This document shows, in pieces, positions 45,701 through 58,200 of a stretch of DNA of 64,000 nucleotides. The notes beneath the pieces are model-generated. The model saw only the letters and a program-made list of their open reading frames with translations, had not been told where the DNA came from and ran no database searches. The translations under genes were made by a program, and so were the position numbers. The stretch lies in assembly GCA_013397115.1 (NCBI GenBank), contig VWZW01001749.1, positions 62,001 to 126,000 of the forward strand, written 5' to 3'. Source of the DNA: Edolisoma coerulescens (Eukaryota > Chordata > Aves > Passeriformes > Campephagidae). Position 1 is the first letter of the stretch, and each line of letters begins with the position of its first letter.

Positions 45701-48700
45701 ACTGAGAATTCAACAAGAAAGGTCCCAGAGCTCTTTTAAATTTAATATAGCTTACAAAGACTGGAGTATTAGAATATGCAGAATACTGTGGTGACAAAAT
45801 GATTTTAAAAATGGCTATAACAATATAATTTTCTTCTGTCTTTTGCGAACAGCTAAATGTTCAAAAGATTTGTAGCTAATGGTGATTTTGTATTCTGGAT
45901 CAGATTCAGAGTGGAATACTCAGAGTCACAGTTGAATTCTCTAATCAAAACATATATTTTGTGTTGATGTTTGATCATGAGGAAACTTCAGAAAATGAGA
46001 CATAATCTAAGTGAACTTCAACACTCATCTACTTTCAGATGTATGTGTCATGTCAGCTGAAATAAATGAGACAAGACTTAGCCAATGCTTACATTTTTTT
46101 ACTAAGAATGCGTGTATTTATAAGCATATGACTGTGCAGAAGGATTTTTTTGAATCAGTGAATGTGCTTCAAAAATCAGATATCATACAAGGATCTCTAA
46201 CCGTAGCTGTCAGCAGTCAAGATCTTCACTTCTCTCAGAAAATCTTATTTGACAGCCAATGAGGACTGCTGGCAGCACTTGTGATCTTGTTTACAGTATG
46301 GCAGTACAAAAGCTTGTGCCAGTAGGACTGATGGAGCAGCAGTGTGATGCCTGGACATGAGAAAGAGTTGGTGGCATTGCCATGTGGAGGCAGCTTCCCT
46401 GGTGATAAAACTGCATCTTGATAAGGAGTCAGTCAAGAGAAGAAGAAAAGAGACATAGAAACTAAGCAAAATATTAAGCTGGTGCACAATATTCTTATTG
46501 CTAAAGACAATCTTAGGAATCTATTTAGCTGCCTTATCTACTGTAAATGTGCTAATTTGTTTCCTCTTTGAAATTTATGCTGCCAGGTATACTCTCCTTT
46601 ATCCACGTCCAGTAGTGAAAACAATGGATTCCTTATCTGTAGTGAATGAAGTATTTGCTGTGTCTGGGCACCCTGCTAAGAAAAGCCCTGAGGGTGGCAA
46701 GGTCTGATCACCTGTCAGCTGCGTGTATTCTCTGTACCCGGGCATCACCAGGGTCAGGAGAGGAAGATGTGCCCAGTGAGCGCTGGAAAAAGTCTAGTGT
46801 TCAGTTAACTAGCCACGAACAAGCCTTTGATTCTCGGGGAGATTTTTAAGTCATGAAAAAAACAGGATTATGAATATGACAAGATGTATTCCTCCTTTGG
46901 TTAAAAGTTATGGAAGCGGAGCACATACTCTTTTTGTCTATAAAAAGGTACTTTCTAAAGCACCATCAGTCTATTCCTACTATCAATAAAAATAGTAGTG
47001 ATGGTTCTTCAACACACAAAAACCAATTAAATCTGTGGAGTTTCACATAAAGTACAGGAGGCTATTGTGAATATCTTTGCAGGAATGTAACCTGGGTAAC
47101 CAAATCAAAATTATGACTACAATGCTTATAAATAAGAAAATCTACCCATAAATCAATGTTCACATTACTTTGTTGTGATTGGAACACATTTCTCCATATA
47201 TTTATATAATAACAAAATTAGTTTAGGTAAGATTTTTGATGCCCTTCAGAGATTATTCTTGGCTTTAAAGTATTTGAGTTTGTAAATAATTGGATAGAAA
47301 GTTATAAATGGAATAGTTGGGAAAGGAGATATTTTACTGCTACTATAAAATAGCAGCAATTTTTGCTGCAAGAAAATATCTAGGGAATTTTTTCAGGTTT
47401 TAAAAATATTTCAGGAATGGATTGCTAAAGAAATATGAAAATTTTGGGTTACTCTCATTGTTTTATTTTTTATGCAGTGGGAAAGGAAATGTTAGCTCTG
47501 TCAGATCAAACAGCCTTATAGAAACAACATAAAGATAGGTATAATTTTTGATTCAGAATTCAATCAAACTCTGAAAGCAAAATACTTTCTTCATCTAAGA
47601 TTCATTTTTCAGATTACTGTTTGCAGTGAAATATTATTTTAAAATAATAATGACCAAATTATGTACCTTCTTATTATAGAAATCTAATAGTTTTTTAAAA
47701 GTGCTTGCAGAGTGACAGAGTGGCTTTTCAAAAGTCTAGTCATTAATGATTCAGAGAAGAAACAAAAATGTTAGTGTACTTAGTCCATCATATGAATTTT
47801 TTTTAAAAAAAGTTCAGAATTAAAATAAAATATAAAATAAAAACATTAACTCTTAGACTTTTATTTTCTTATTATTTCTGTTATCAAGATAATGAGGAAT
47901 TAATGTGATATACACAATCTGAAAAGTTTCAGTAAGTTTCATTTTTCCCTTTGAATCAATGTTTATATTGAAAGTATGAAAGCACTTTGATCAGGAAAAT
48001 AACAAGAAGAATAAATTTGAAGATGGTGAAAATTTGTCTACAGAGTTGCCAGAAAATATTCCAAAGACCATCAAAATTTGTGGACTTCCTCACTCTGGTA
48101 TGACATGATAAATAATGCCTGCTGTAGTCTTTTCCATGGTGAGACATGACCTGGTGTTATTCAGAACCATAAACTCCACTATAAAAAAATTGAAGCTTTT
48201 TTCACTGTTTACACTCAACAGGAGTGCTGTAGAATTAAGATACTTGTATAATTTCACATCCCTTTCCAGCATGCCTAATCAAAGTTTTGGGTGTTTGAAA
48301 ATCCTAATCCCCACAGTAGCCTCTGGGAGTCCCTAAGTGTTTGCGTTGAGATGTGAAAAGTACTGTCCTACCCCAAATTTTCAAAGACTTCCCAAGAACC
48401 TTAAAGGAACAGAAATGGATATGAGACAAGAGGGAAGAAAGCACAGTGTGATATGTAGGCTATGCTAATTTCATTTTGCAAATCATTTGCAATTTCATGC
48501 TTTCACTGAATTTTAAATTTTGTCGAATCACAAACCTGCAGTTGAGACCAGCAGCTAAGTGTTTCAGTTAGGACAATGTAAAAGAGATGAAAAATGGTAT
48601 TGGCTAAGATAGTGTGTACACAAGTGATTTCTACACCTGCATTGATTAGAACCTTCATTCAGAGCCCCTTAGTGTGAACTATCCATTGAAGTAGGGGTTA

Positions 48701-49680
48701 GTCACCAAGAACAAAAGGCATGTCATATGAAGATTGAGAGGGAATTAGCATCTCCTACCTGCTAACATAACCTTTTTCATCTCAACCATCACTAGGAAAA
48801 TGCAGGAAAAATGAAGGGGGAAAAAGAAAGAAAGAAACCCAGAAGAAATCTATAAGAACAGATCTCTCTTTTAAACAAAATTCTGTTCAAGTTTTGTAAA
48901 CATCTGTGCCAGGTTTCGTATGTTCCACACTCCTGATCACCACATGCATGCCCACACGCACAAACACACACACATTAAAAACATACAGTATAAACTAGGT
49001 GGAAAAGTTCTATGGACAAAACCATAGCCATAATTTTGGATGACACCCATGTTAGTGTACGATATTGTGCTGGCAACATGCTGAGACTGTCATTAATGAA
49101 AAGATGATTTAACTTTTGTATTAACTTCAAAAACCTTCTTTACACAAAGTGTGAAATAGGCCAACATATCAGCAATGTTAATGTTCCATTAGTTTAATTC
49201 TTTGCTAATGGATTAATTCAATTTATGACAAAAGAAGTATTTAACTGCCCAGTTTTGTTTGTCTTAAATCTATATAAACTTGAAATACAGTCTCCTTGAC
49301 AAATGAGGTTACTAGAAACTAAATGGAAAATCTTATTTGCTACCACAGTGGTGACATGAAGAATTGCAGCCTTTAGCTCAGGGCTACTAAGCTCTTAATA
49401 ATGAGAGAAAGGTACTCCATCTTCACCTATCGCTGCAATTACAATGAACAAAAATAGCTGCCAAGGCTTCTGCAAAAAATATTCATGACAGTGTGAAAAA
49501 TATTGATTTTAAAAGCCAAGAAATGAAATATCTTCTAAAGTGCTCCATTCAATCTAGTTATTATTTTCCAAAAGAAACTGAGGAAAACATAAAGCATTTT
49601 GCCAAAATCCCATATTAAAAATAAATCCTCCCAGAAACAGCATAAACAAGCAATCCCAAGCTGTCCATAAATTAATGCAG
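42798..49680. other. unique non-coding DNA
   Basis: Nearly 7 kb with no recognised exon, RNA gene or transposon. It is strongly AT-rich between about 45300-45600 and 47600-47900. Two overlapping short palindromes lie at 45146-45164. Overlapping frames at 46498-46849 have no recognisable product. A short CA-rich repeat lies at about 48955-48975. Confidence 0.55.
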
Positions 49681-50010
49681 CTCTTGAGTGATCAGGTCAC
49701 ATGCAAAATGTGCACCCTGACCTGGAATTATGTTTGAATATTGAACCTTCATCCATTCTTCTCTCTTGTTTTTTTCTTCTACCCTAAATAAAAATTGAGA
49801 GAAACGTCTATGTATGTGTGAACCCCGGGAATGCTATTGCACAGCCTATTGCTCTGAGCTGCTCAGCGTGTCATGCAGTGGCACTGCATGCTGATTCTGA
49901 GCTCTTACACTCGCTGCATATGGGATTTGCAATGAACTTCTGAGCCATTATACATGTCAGAGCAGATGGCACAGCCCACTGCTCTGAGCCTCCATGCACA
50001 TCTGAGCTTT
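49681..50010. other. GC-richer patch dense in short perfect inverted repeats
   Basis: Within 330 bases there are several perfect inverted repeats: CAGGTCA (49693-49699) with TGACCTG (49718-49724); CATGCAGTG (49872-49880) with CACTGCATG (49882-49890) around one base; and TCAGAGCAG (49957-49965) with CTGCTCTGA (49979-49987). A 22-base word at 49839-49860 (GCACAGCCTATTGCTCTGAG...) recurs at 49969-49990 with three differences. The patch stands out from its AT-rich surroundings. It could be a conserved regulatory element or a structured RNA, but nothing here proves transcription. Confidence 0.5.
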
Positions 50011-51339
50011 GCTCTCTGTTCTTCCGACATTAATGCAGTATGACTGTTTGGTACATAGAATAATGGCTTAATTTTGAACAGAATACAGCATTCATTGCAA
50101 GATGGAAAAGACAAAGGTCAGGGAAACGTGCTATATGATATCAGTAGTTACTAATCCTTTTCATTACCTAACCATACGTTTAAAATTTAACTTTAATAGT
50201 AGTTAGAATTTTGAAAGATGCCTGGGTACCTCATTTCCTCTGAAATCACTAGAAGATAATAAATATCTTTAACAATCTAAGATTAGAGCATAAGCCTTCA
50301 TTTTAAAAAGAGACTTAGCAGCCAAATATTAAAAACATTTAAGTAGGGAGTGTAAAGATGTGGACAGGTAACCTAATGAGATTTTCAGAATTACTAACTC
50401 CCACTGAAATCAATCTAGCCTAAGTCCCTTTGGCCTTCACTAGGATTAAAGGTGCTCTGTAAGTAAAATTTTTTTGGAAATGAGTTTCAGAAATCATACT
50501 GGTGCTCCCTAAACTACAGTGCTACTATTTTAGTGTATGGTTTTTAGCTTGTTTGGTATATGTTGTTATTTGAATTTTCTTACCCACATAAACCAGATAT
50601 AGTTTCAGTTATCTCAAAGCTGTACATCTCTTCAAACCAAATGAAATCAGGTCTGGATTCTCAAGAAATCAGTAGTACTACATGTAGTACCTGCTGAGTT
50701 CGCAGGTTAGAAAAATGATCAGTGGGGTTCACATCCTTCTTCCACTGAGAGAATCTGATTACAGGAGTCTTAATTTGGTAATGTGTCCTAGAAAACCAGA
50801 GGATCACTAATATACTGTTTATGATCACGTACTTGGTACATGGTAGAAAAATACAAACTGGCAGTATTTTAGAAGTCACTATACTTTGGCAATTAAAGTT
50901 TTCTGTTATGGTGTGACAATTTCAAGTTGACACCCAACCATTTTCTTCTTTCCTCCAGACTGGAGTAGCTTTAGCAGGAGGAATATAAAATGGGGGTGTC
51001 TAAGTGACAACTCTTACATATACGGATGACTATCACCTCAGTCTTCCTGAACACATTCCAAGCTTTGGTTACAGTTACCTTGAGGGCATGTGGGTGGGAT
51101 TCATTTTACATGACCTGAAATTCATCCCACTTGGCTTGATCATGTATGTTTACATTTATATATTTATATATATGTACATAGATAGATATGCATACATACA
51201 CATCCAAAACAGTTGAGGTAAATAATGGTTTAATTACTTCGTTGTGCACTAGGTAGGTGATGGAAGTTCAAGTTAAAGGTAGTGTTTGCTTGTTTCTCTT
51301 CACCTTGTAACCTCCTGGCATCCACAACAGAGTAAGTTT
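50011..51339. other. unique non-coding DNA
   Basis: No gene or known repeat. A TA/CATA-rich microsatellite-like patch occurs at about 51155-51200. Confidence 0.6.
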
Positions 51340-52217
51340 ACAGAATCGTACAATCATAGAATCATAGATTTATTTAGGTTAGAAGAGAGCTTTAAATCAT
51401 CGAGCCCAACTGTTAACCCAACACTGCCAAGTCCACTACTAAACCATATCCCTAGGTGCCAAACCTACATGTACTTTAAATAGCTTCAGAGTTGATGACT
51501 CCACCACTTCTCTGGGCAGCCTATTCCAATGTTTAAAAACACTTTTATTGAGGAAATTTTTCCTAATACCCAATCTAAACATTCTGCAGTGAAACTTGAG
51601 GCTGTTTCCTCTTGTCCTGTCACTTGTTATTTGGGAGAAGTGGCCCTCCATCTGGCTAAAATCTCCTTTCAGGCAGTTGTAGAGAGTGATAAGGTACCCC
51701 CTGAGCCTCCTTTCTTCAAAGCTAAACACCTTCATACTTCCTCAGTCACTCCTCATCAGACTTGTGCTCTAGACCCTTCACCAAGCTCCAGACCCTTCAC
51801 CAGCTTCATTGCCCTTCTCTGGACTCGCTAGAGCACCTCAATGTCCTTCTTACAGTGAGGGGCACAAACTTGAACACAGGATTTGAGGTGTGGCATCACC
51901 AGTGTCAAGTACAGGGGGAAAATCCCTGCCCCGGTCCTGCTGGCCACACTGTTGCTGATACAGGCCAGGATGCAATTGGACCTCTTGGCCACCTGGACAC
52001 ACAGCTGGCTCATTTTCATGCAGTTGTTGATCAACAGCCCCAAGGTCCTTTCCCACCAGGCAGCTTTCCAGCCACTCTTCCCAAGTCTGTAGTGCTACAT
52101 CGGGTTTTTGTGACTCAAGTACAGCACCCAGCACTTCACTTTATTGAACCTCATAGTGTTGGTAGTCCAGATCCCTCTCTCCAGCAGATCCACACTCCTG
52201 TTCAACTTGGTGGCATC
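51340..52217 (-). mobile_element. CR1 retrotransposon, 5'-truncated, minus strand
   Basis: The plus strand begins ACAGAATCGTACAATCATAG, the complement of the CR1 octamer tail. It then runs backwards through the 3' UTR (ATTTAGGTTAGAAGAGAGC), TCTCTGGGCAGCCTATTCCA, TTGTCCTGTCACTTG, CATTGCCCTTCTCTGGAC and GGATTTGAGGTGTGGCATC. It ends at the reverse transcriptase text near GTTCAACTTGGTGGCATC (52200-52217). About 880 bases of element remain. A 19-base tandem duplication is present at 51771-51807. It is more diverged than the 42 kb copy and its wording belongs to a different subfamily, so the two are independent insertions in the same orientation 9 kb apart. Confidence 0.94.
51439..52217 (-). pseudogene. 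CR1 ORF2 reverse transcriptase remnant, multiply broken
   Basis: Minus-strand frames give the C-terminal part of CR1 ORF2. VFKHWNRLPREVVESSTLKL and TSDRTRGN are in the 51439-51735 frame; QVAKRSNCILACISNSVASR and CKKDIEVL are in the 51828-52043 frame. Upstream text (TKLNRSVDLLERGIWTTNT) is readable just before the truncation. The FADD catalytic motif would lie immediately upstream and is missing because the copy starts after it. The piece between the two frames contains the 19-base duplication at 51771-51807. No functional product is possible. Plus-strand frames here (51529-51831, 51762-52220) are antisense shadows. Confidence 0.88.
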
Positions 52218-55200
52218 TGAATATTCATGCTTGTAGAAGTAGGTACATATTTTTTTCCTTCAATATTAGATTCATGTGTATGAATCAAAAACTACAAGTG
52301 ATAGAGAACCACCTTAAGCACATTGTTGTTAGAGCAGTACTTTGTTTTTGCATTAATTCCGGGTGACACTAGGAAGACACTTTAGCATCATTTTTTGTCT
52401 ACTTGCTTATTTTTTTGTTTTTCTCCCCAGACAAATATTTAATAGGAGTTGAATTCTGTCCTCAAGAAAAGTCTGGTACAAAGCATGCATACAAAGAAAA
52501 ACCTAGGACAAGAATGGAGTATAGGCTGTGCACAGCACTTCTGCCACAGAGTGGGTTTTATTGTTGCTGAATATTGCCAGACAAGCTTTGAAATATTTTT
52601 ATTGTAATCTAATAACTTTTGTATTAACACCATTACCATATGAATATATATCAGGACAAAGCTATGGGCAGATGCTCTAGAGACAATAGAAAGTTAATGG
52701 ACCTTATCTTTAATCAACGTCAAATACTGTAGCTCCATCAGAATCAATACGGTTGCACTAGTTTTTGCCAACTGAGGGTCTGGTGCCAGGACTCAGCCTT
52801 GAGAATGTGGTATGTGATTCAGTATCAGGAATTGCACTGCTGCTAGCAGAAAGCTTCACCTTGTTTTTTTTTTACGCAGTATGCAAGATATAGTTATCAG
52901 TGTATCAGTTACCCTACGTAAACTTTTGAAATCAACAGGGTATGTGAAATGTAAGGGTTACAGAATCGGCCGTTAAGATATTATGCCTTTCTTTGTGGTT
53001 GGACCCGAATCCTATTTCTGCTGAAGCCAGTGAACATTTATAGCAAAGCATTTTCACCATTTCAGCTTCAGTTTTACATGTCTTTGTGTTTTATTGGCTT
53101 TTCTTGAAGCTCCAGACCCTCTGATTACTCCTCAGCCTAAACATCTATTTAAAACCAGAATGTTTTAATTTGTCATTTTGTCCCTAAAGACTTGAGTCTA
53201 CAAAAGCAAGCACAAATAATTCCTTTAAAAAAACCTTCATGATTTTAAGCTGAGCTCAGGAGCTGGGAAGCTTAAATCGTGATTTTGTCATTATTTTGGA
53301 TTGCCATGTTCTTTCAGACTGATCCACTGATATGACAAATAGCACATTGAATGCGGCTGCATTAGGAGGACTCCACAAACATCACTGGTGCCTGAGGTTT
53401 TTACTTTAAAAGAGAGTTGGAGGGTTAATTCACACCTCTCACCCAGCAGTTGTGTCTGCCATCCCAGTGATGTGTGGGAAAATAAGAATACCACTCTGAT
53501 GAATATTCATGCCTGATGAATAGTTTTAACATTTCCACAGCTGGACTCTAGCTGAGCAATCACAGCAGCAGTCAGAAAGTAATATATGTGAAATGAAGCT
53601 ATTTCCAGGCTTTATTTTCTAAATCAAATTGCCAGCTGAATGCTGATAGCTATGGGTCAGGTACTGTAGCCTGCAGTAAGTAGGCTCATACTGCACGAAC
53701 AAGCACACGTGGATGTGAGACTTTTTTACACACAGTGATTCTGCTTATATAAACAATACTGCTCATGTCAATAACATAATGCAACACCTGTAAACAACGT
53801 CTTCAGACCGTTGTAAACAACAATTTCCATGCCAATGAAACATCAGTGTCTACAAGCAGGAAAGAGGATATGTTTTATCTGAGTACATTTGGTTTTTAAT
53901 AGATCAATTATATTAATTGAATCAATTGTTTTCCACTTAGTCTGTTGCATTAGGCAAAAAAGCTCTGAATTTTTGCATTTTCTTTTTTTTTTTTTATTTG
54001 TTTTGTTGGAAAGGAACGACTGCTGTTGTTAGATCTACAATTATGTTAGACATTAATATGTTAACCAGTCAACAGACAGGGCTTATCTGAAATTGCTCAT
54101 ACTGATAGCAAAGTTTGTAGGGAACAGTAAGAAATACAGATATCAAACTAAAAAGAGAGAAACAGATATATAAAAGTAAAGGAAATGTTTGTATGAAATA
54201 ATCTGGTAAAATATTCATTCATAATTAAAAGTCTCTTCCATAATCTGTACTTCCTCATGTACTTCAGATGAGAAGGGACTTACTACCATAACAGCAAGGA
54301 CTGAGTTCATCAAAGGGAATTGGTGTCATGAGATGATTATGTTCACCATTTAAATAAAGACAGAAAAGCTTTTGTTCCTGACTTAAATAAAAAAAAAAAA
54401 CCAACAAAAAAAAAACGAACACAAAACAAACCCAGACCAAACAAAAAAAACCCCAAGAAAAGCAGTAAAAAGCTATTATCCAATTTGAAGTCAATACTGT
54501 TTTTATAAATAAGACCAAAAGCGCACAAGTGAAAAACTCAGTGGATAAAGAAGCAGATAAATTATATACATTTGAATGATTCCCAAATATTCTAATAATC
54601 TAAACATGATTTACTCAAATGATGGATAGTTTTATGGTGTTAAGGTAAAATAGAAAAAATTAAATTTTTTATCATGCTGATTCCTTGTCTGCCAGATTAT
54701 GTTCTGCTGCAAGGCAGGCCTGCAGTTTGTCTTGGCTGTGTGCATAGCTCAAAATAGGAGTATTCATGTGAAGTCTGTCCTGTGCAATTTTCAGATTGAT
54801 TCACTTTAGAAGGAAAAATAATAATAATTATTATTACATTGATGATAATAAAATATCCCAACTGGAGGATGTTACTGAGGGAAGCTAGACAAAAGGAAAC
54901 CTTTACTATCCAAAATGGACACACATTCCTATCTTATTTTCTTTTTGTGTTCCCATGCTTGTTCCCTCTTTGTTCTTGTTTTTCTCCTACTGCAACATTT
55001 ACTTCATTGAAACACTCGATTATTCATTTCTGAAACTGCATTTGTTGCCTGTTAGAAAGCACAGGACAGGAGCAAGTGACAGGCAACAGTTACACGTCTT
55101 TGTATTCCTATTCTTTAGGTCACACTCTTTCTAATATGCTCTTAGCTCCTTAATGAACTGGTTTCATGAGTTGGTGAATGCTGAAAGTTTTTGAAAATAA

Positions 55201-58200
55201 ATCAAAAAAACCAAATTTTACTTTTGAAGAAAAAAGCTGTTAACCTAAATTTAACTCTGAGACTTGTTCTATGGGTTGTCTTAAAAATAATCTCTTTCAG
55301 TTTTTCTTTCTGTTGTTGATATTGTTACCTTTTTAGCCAGAAGGATTTAATTGAAGGAATAAGCTATCAAGTTGTAAAGAGATGAAGAATGAAGGTCACA
55401 ACCTTTTTATGTCATCTCTGTATTACTCCAAGCCTCAGACTAGTTTCTGGGATAATGCCTGTTTCTGCAAAACATCTTTCCACTGATCTTTTATTTGCTG
55501 CTCTTATAATGAGAATTTTTCAAGATTTTGCAAGTGCCTAATGAACAGAAACTATATCATGTGAGAATAAGACAGTTTTCTTCAGTTTTACAGCAGACAG
55601 AAATCCTGGAGTAGTGATACTCAAAGAAACCTTTTGCTACATTTTGTGTTGAAGTCCTAAGAGATTATTAGATGTCTGCCTTATAGACAGGGTAATAATC
55701 AAAGTGACCAGGTTAAGGAAGGAAGGATGTGGGTTGCAAAGAGAAGCAAATATAATGGCAATTTTCAGAAAGCAGGGCTGCAGTGGTGAGACATGAAAAA
55801 AACACTCAAAAGGAAGAAGGCTGAACCAAGAAGGAGGAAGAGACCCAGAAATGCCAAAGACATTCCAGTGTGGGTGAATCTTACAGTGTTTGAACAACAA
55901 ATGTCTATAGGAAGCTCTTTAATTTGGACAATAGGAGAAGATGACTGGTGTCTTTGCTATAAAAGCTGCAATGCCCTTCATTTCTTCTCGTGGGAGACAT
56001 AACTAGGCTGCAGAGGAATTTCTGACTTTCATGTTATAAGCAAGCATTATTGTTTAAAACAGATACCAAGGGATCTGAAATGCTGCATTTAGCAAGTGAA
56101 AACCACTGTTTAAGTTTGTCTAAGGCTGCTAGGTAAAGATGAACAAACAAATAAGTATTTTCAACCTCTATTTCGCATGTGCCTTTTTTAGCAGTTGCTA
56201 GGGATATCTGTTTGTCTCATCTTAGTGGCAAAAAAGAAAATTACTATCACAGTTGTCCCATGGTGGCCTGGGCTCCATGCTCATCCAGAACCCAGAAGTT
56301 TAACATGTTGTCACATGCAGGCTTGTTGAAAGTTGCTTGTTGCAGTCCATTTCCTCCATGTGAAATAACAGTCTGGAATTGGTAGATTTTAGAGATTCTC
56401 TGGAATGAATTCCGATGCCAGTGTTACATAAACCTATTGCAATGGTCATTCCTGTAGTAGTAATTCAATAATGTTTTTGCAAGGGATGTCCAAACAGTGT
56501 AGTGCTTTTGGGCTTTCCATCATGATTTTTCTGACTTAATAGTTCTTGGATTTCCACTTTCACCTTTACTTCTTCCCAGCATAAGAATCTCCTCCCTGTT
56601 ATCATCCTAGGGGAAGACTACCAGAAAATTCCATTAAAGTATATGGTCCTATTTCTTTTCTTCAATATTCTCAGATTGTTTTGTTTATTTTCACCTAGAA
56701 TCAGTGGATGCTTAGGAGAGTGGACTCAACACAATAGCAGACTCCCAGAAATTCCTATTTCTTGAATTAATAAAATTCCAACAAAAAATTGCATTGTCAA
56801 AGCTTATTAAAATTCTCTCCATATACAGATGGATTCATAGCTGCATTTTAACTTTTGAAAACATTGAATTTCTTTTGCTATTGTTTTTCTTTAAATCCTA
56901 CATTTTTTAGTAGTTGAATGGATAACCTTTTAATCCCCACAGAATTCAAGACTGAAATTGTCAGTAGCTTAGTAAACTCAGAGTTCTTACAGCACTTACA
57001 AGTATTTCATTAAATTCATGTTCCTATTTCTATTTTCTACAATTTCGAAACCTTCCTAAGTAGTTTCTGGTTTTTATTAAAAACTATTATGAAAACTTGC
57101 AACCAAACTAATGGAACACGGTTTTGATAGATACTGTCTGAAAGGCATTTTGGAAGTTTATAGCCTCAGGAATTTTTCTTTTTTAAATCAAGCTGGACTG
57201 TAAAGATTTCTAAGGTTTGTGTAAACAGCTACCTGGTGCCTGATGAAGGTTCTTGTGCTTTGAAAAGAGGGAAGACACCCAGCCCACAACAGATTTACAT
57301 GGCTGAGCCTCATTTTTCTGTGTGAAATCCTGTGTTTATGACTTAAGAGTCTGACCTGAGATTTTTCTGTGTGGAAGTATTGATTATATACACCCTAAAT
57401 CTTAGGTCTAAAAGGTGCAAAAGATGAGCGACCTTACTAATAATTCAATAGGTTCAGGACACAGAAGCTCATCTAATCTGATCTCCTGAAGGTCACAGGT
57501 CATTAATTTTTTCTCACAATGTTCCTAAAAAAACCCAAATATTCTAACCTGACTAGAGTTCATCACCCCCCCAAAACAGACAACAGATGACGGAGAAGTT
57601 CTTTAATTAAATCATGCTTCAGCATGGGTTTGGGAATGAAGAGGGAAAACCATGCTTCTGCATGGAAGAGGGAAATGCCCAAGTGACCCCATCCACTAAT
57701 CATCACTTATTTTCCACAAAATTTGATGAAGCTTTCTAGTAGCCTCATTTAATGGTCTAATATCCTTGGATAGTTTGGGTTTTTTGTTTGGCTGACTGAG
57801 ATCTCATTGCTTTCAAATTACGTATGTGTTGTAGGATCAACTCATCCTATTCTTGAATCATGTGGCTGGTAAAAGATGTCAGATAATAGACAATCCTTAA
57901 AATTATTCATTTAGAAGTCCTATATCCAGTGACATTCATGGAACAACATACATACTAGTGAAAAAGAGTGTTGAAAAAACAGATTTGGAAGCCACAAGTT
58001 AAAAGCTTAGTCCTACTCATTTCTGACTAAGCTTGTACTGAACAATATCTTAAGAATTCAGAAAAAGACTTCATATTTTGTGGTAGCAGAATCTGAGGCT
58101 AAGACTTCAGGTATAGGATGAACACACTACATAGAATGGACATATTTAAGAAAAAGAATGGTTGCTGAAATCTTCAATTTTATTTTTCCCGCCTACATCA

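Noticed and set aside
49872..49890. Near-perfect palindrome as a microRNA precursor
   Set aside because: The stem has a single-base centre, so it cannot form a normal RNA hairpin loop without losing inner pairs; kept only as part of the repeat cluster.
51762..52220. 152-codon plus-strand open frame
   Set aside because: Antisense shadow of the 51 kb CR1 ORF2 remnant.
54264..54528. Hydrophobic, membrane-protein-like minus-strand frames
   Set aside because: They are the complement of an A-rich tract; phenylalanine and leucine codons come from poly(T).
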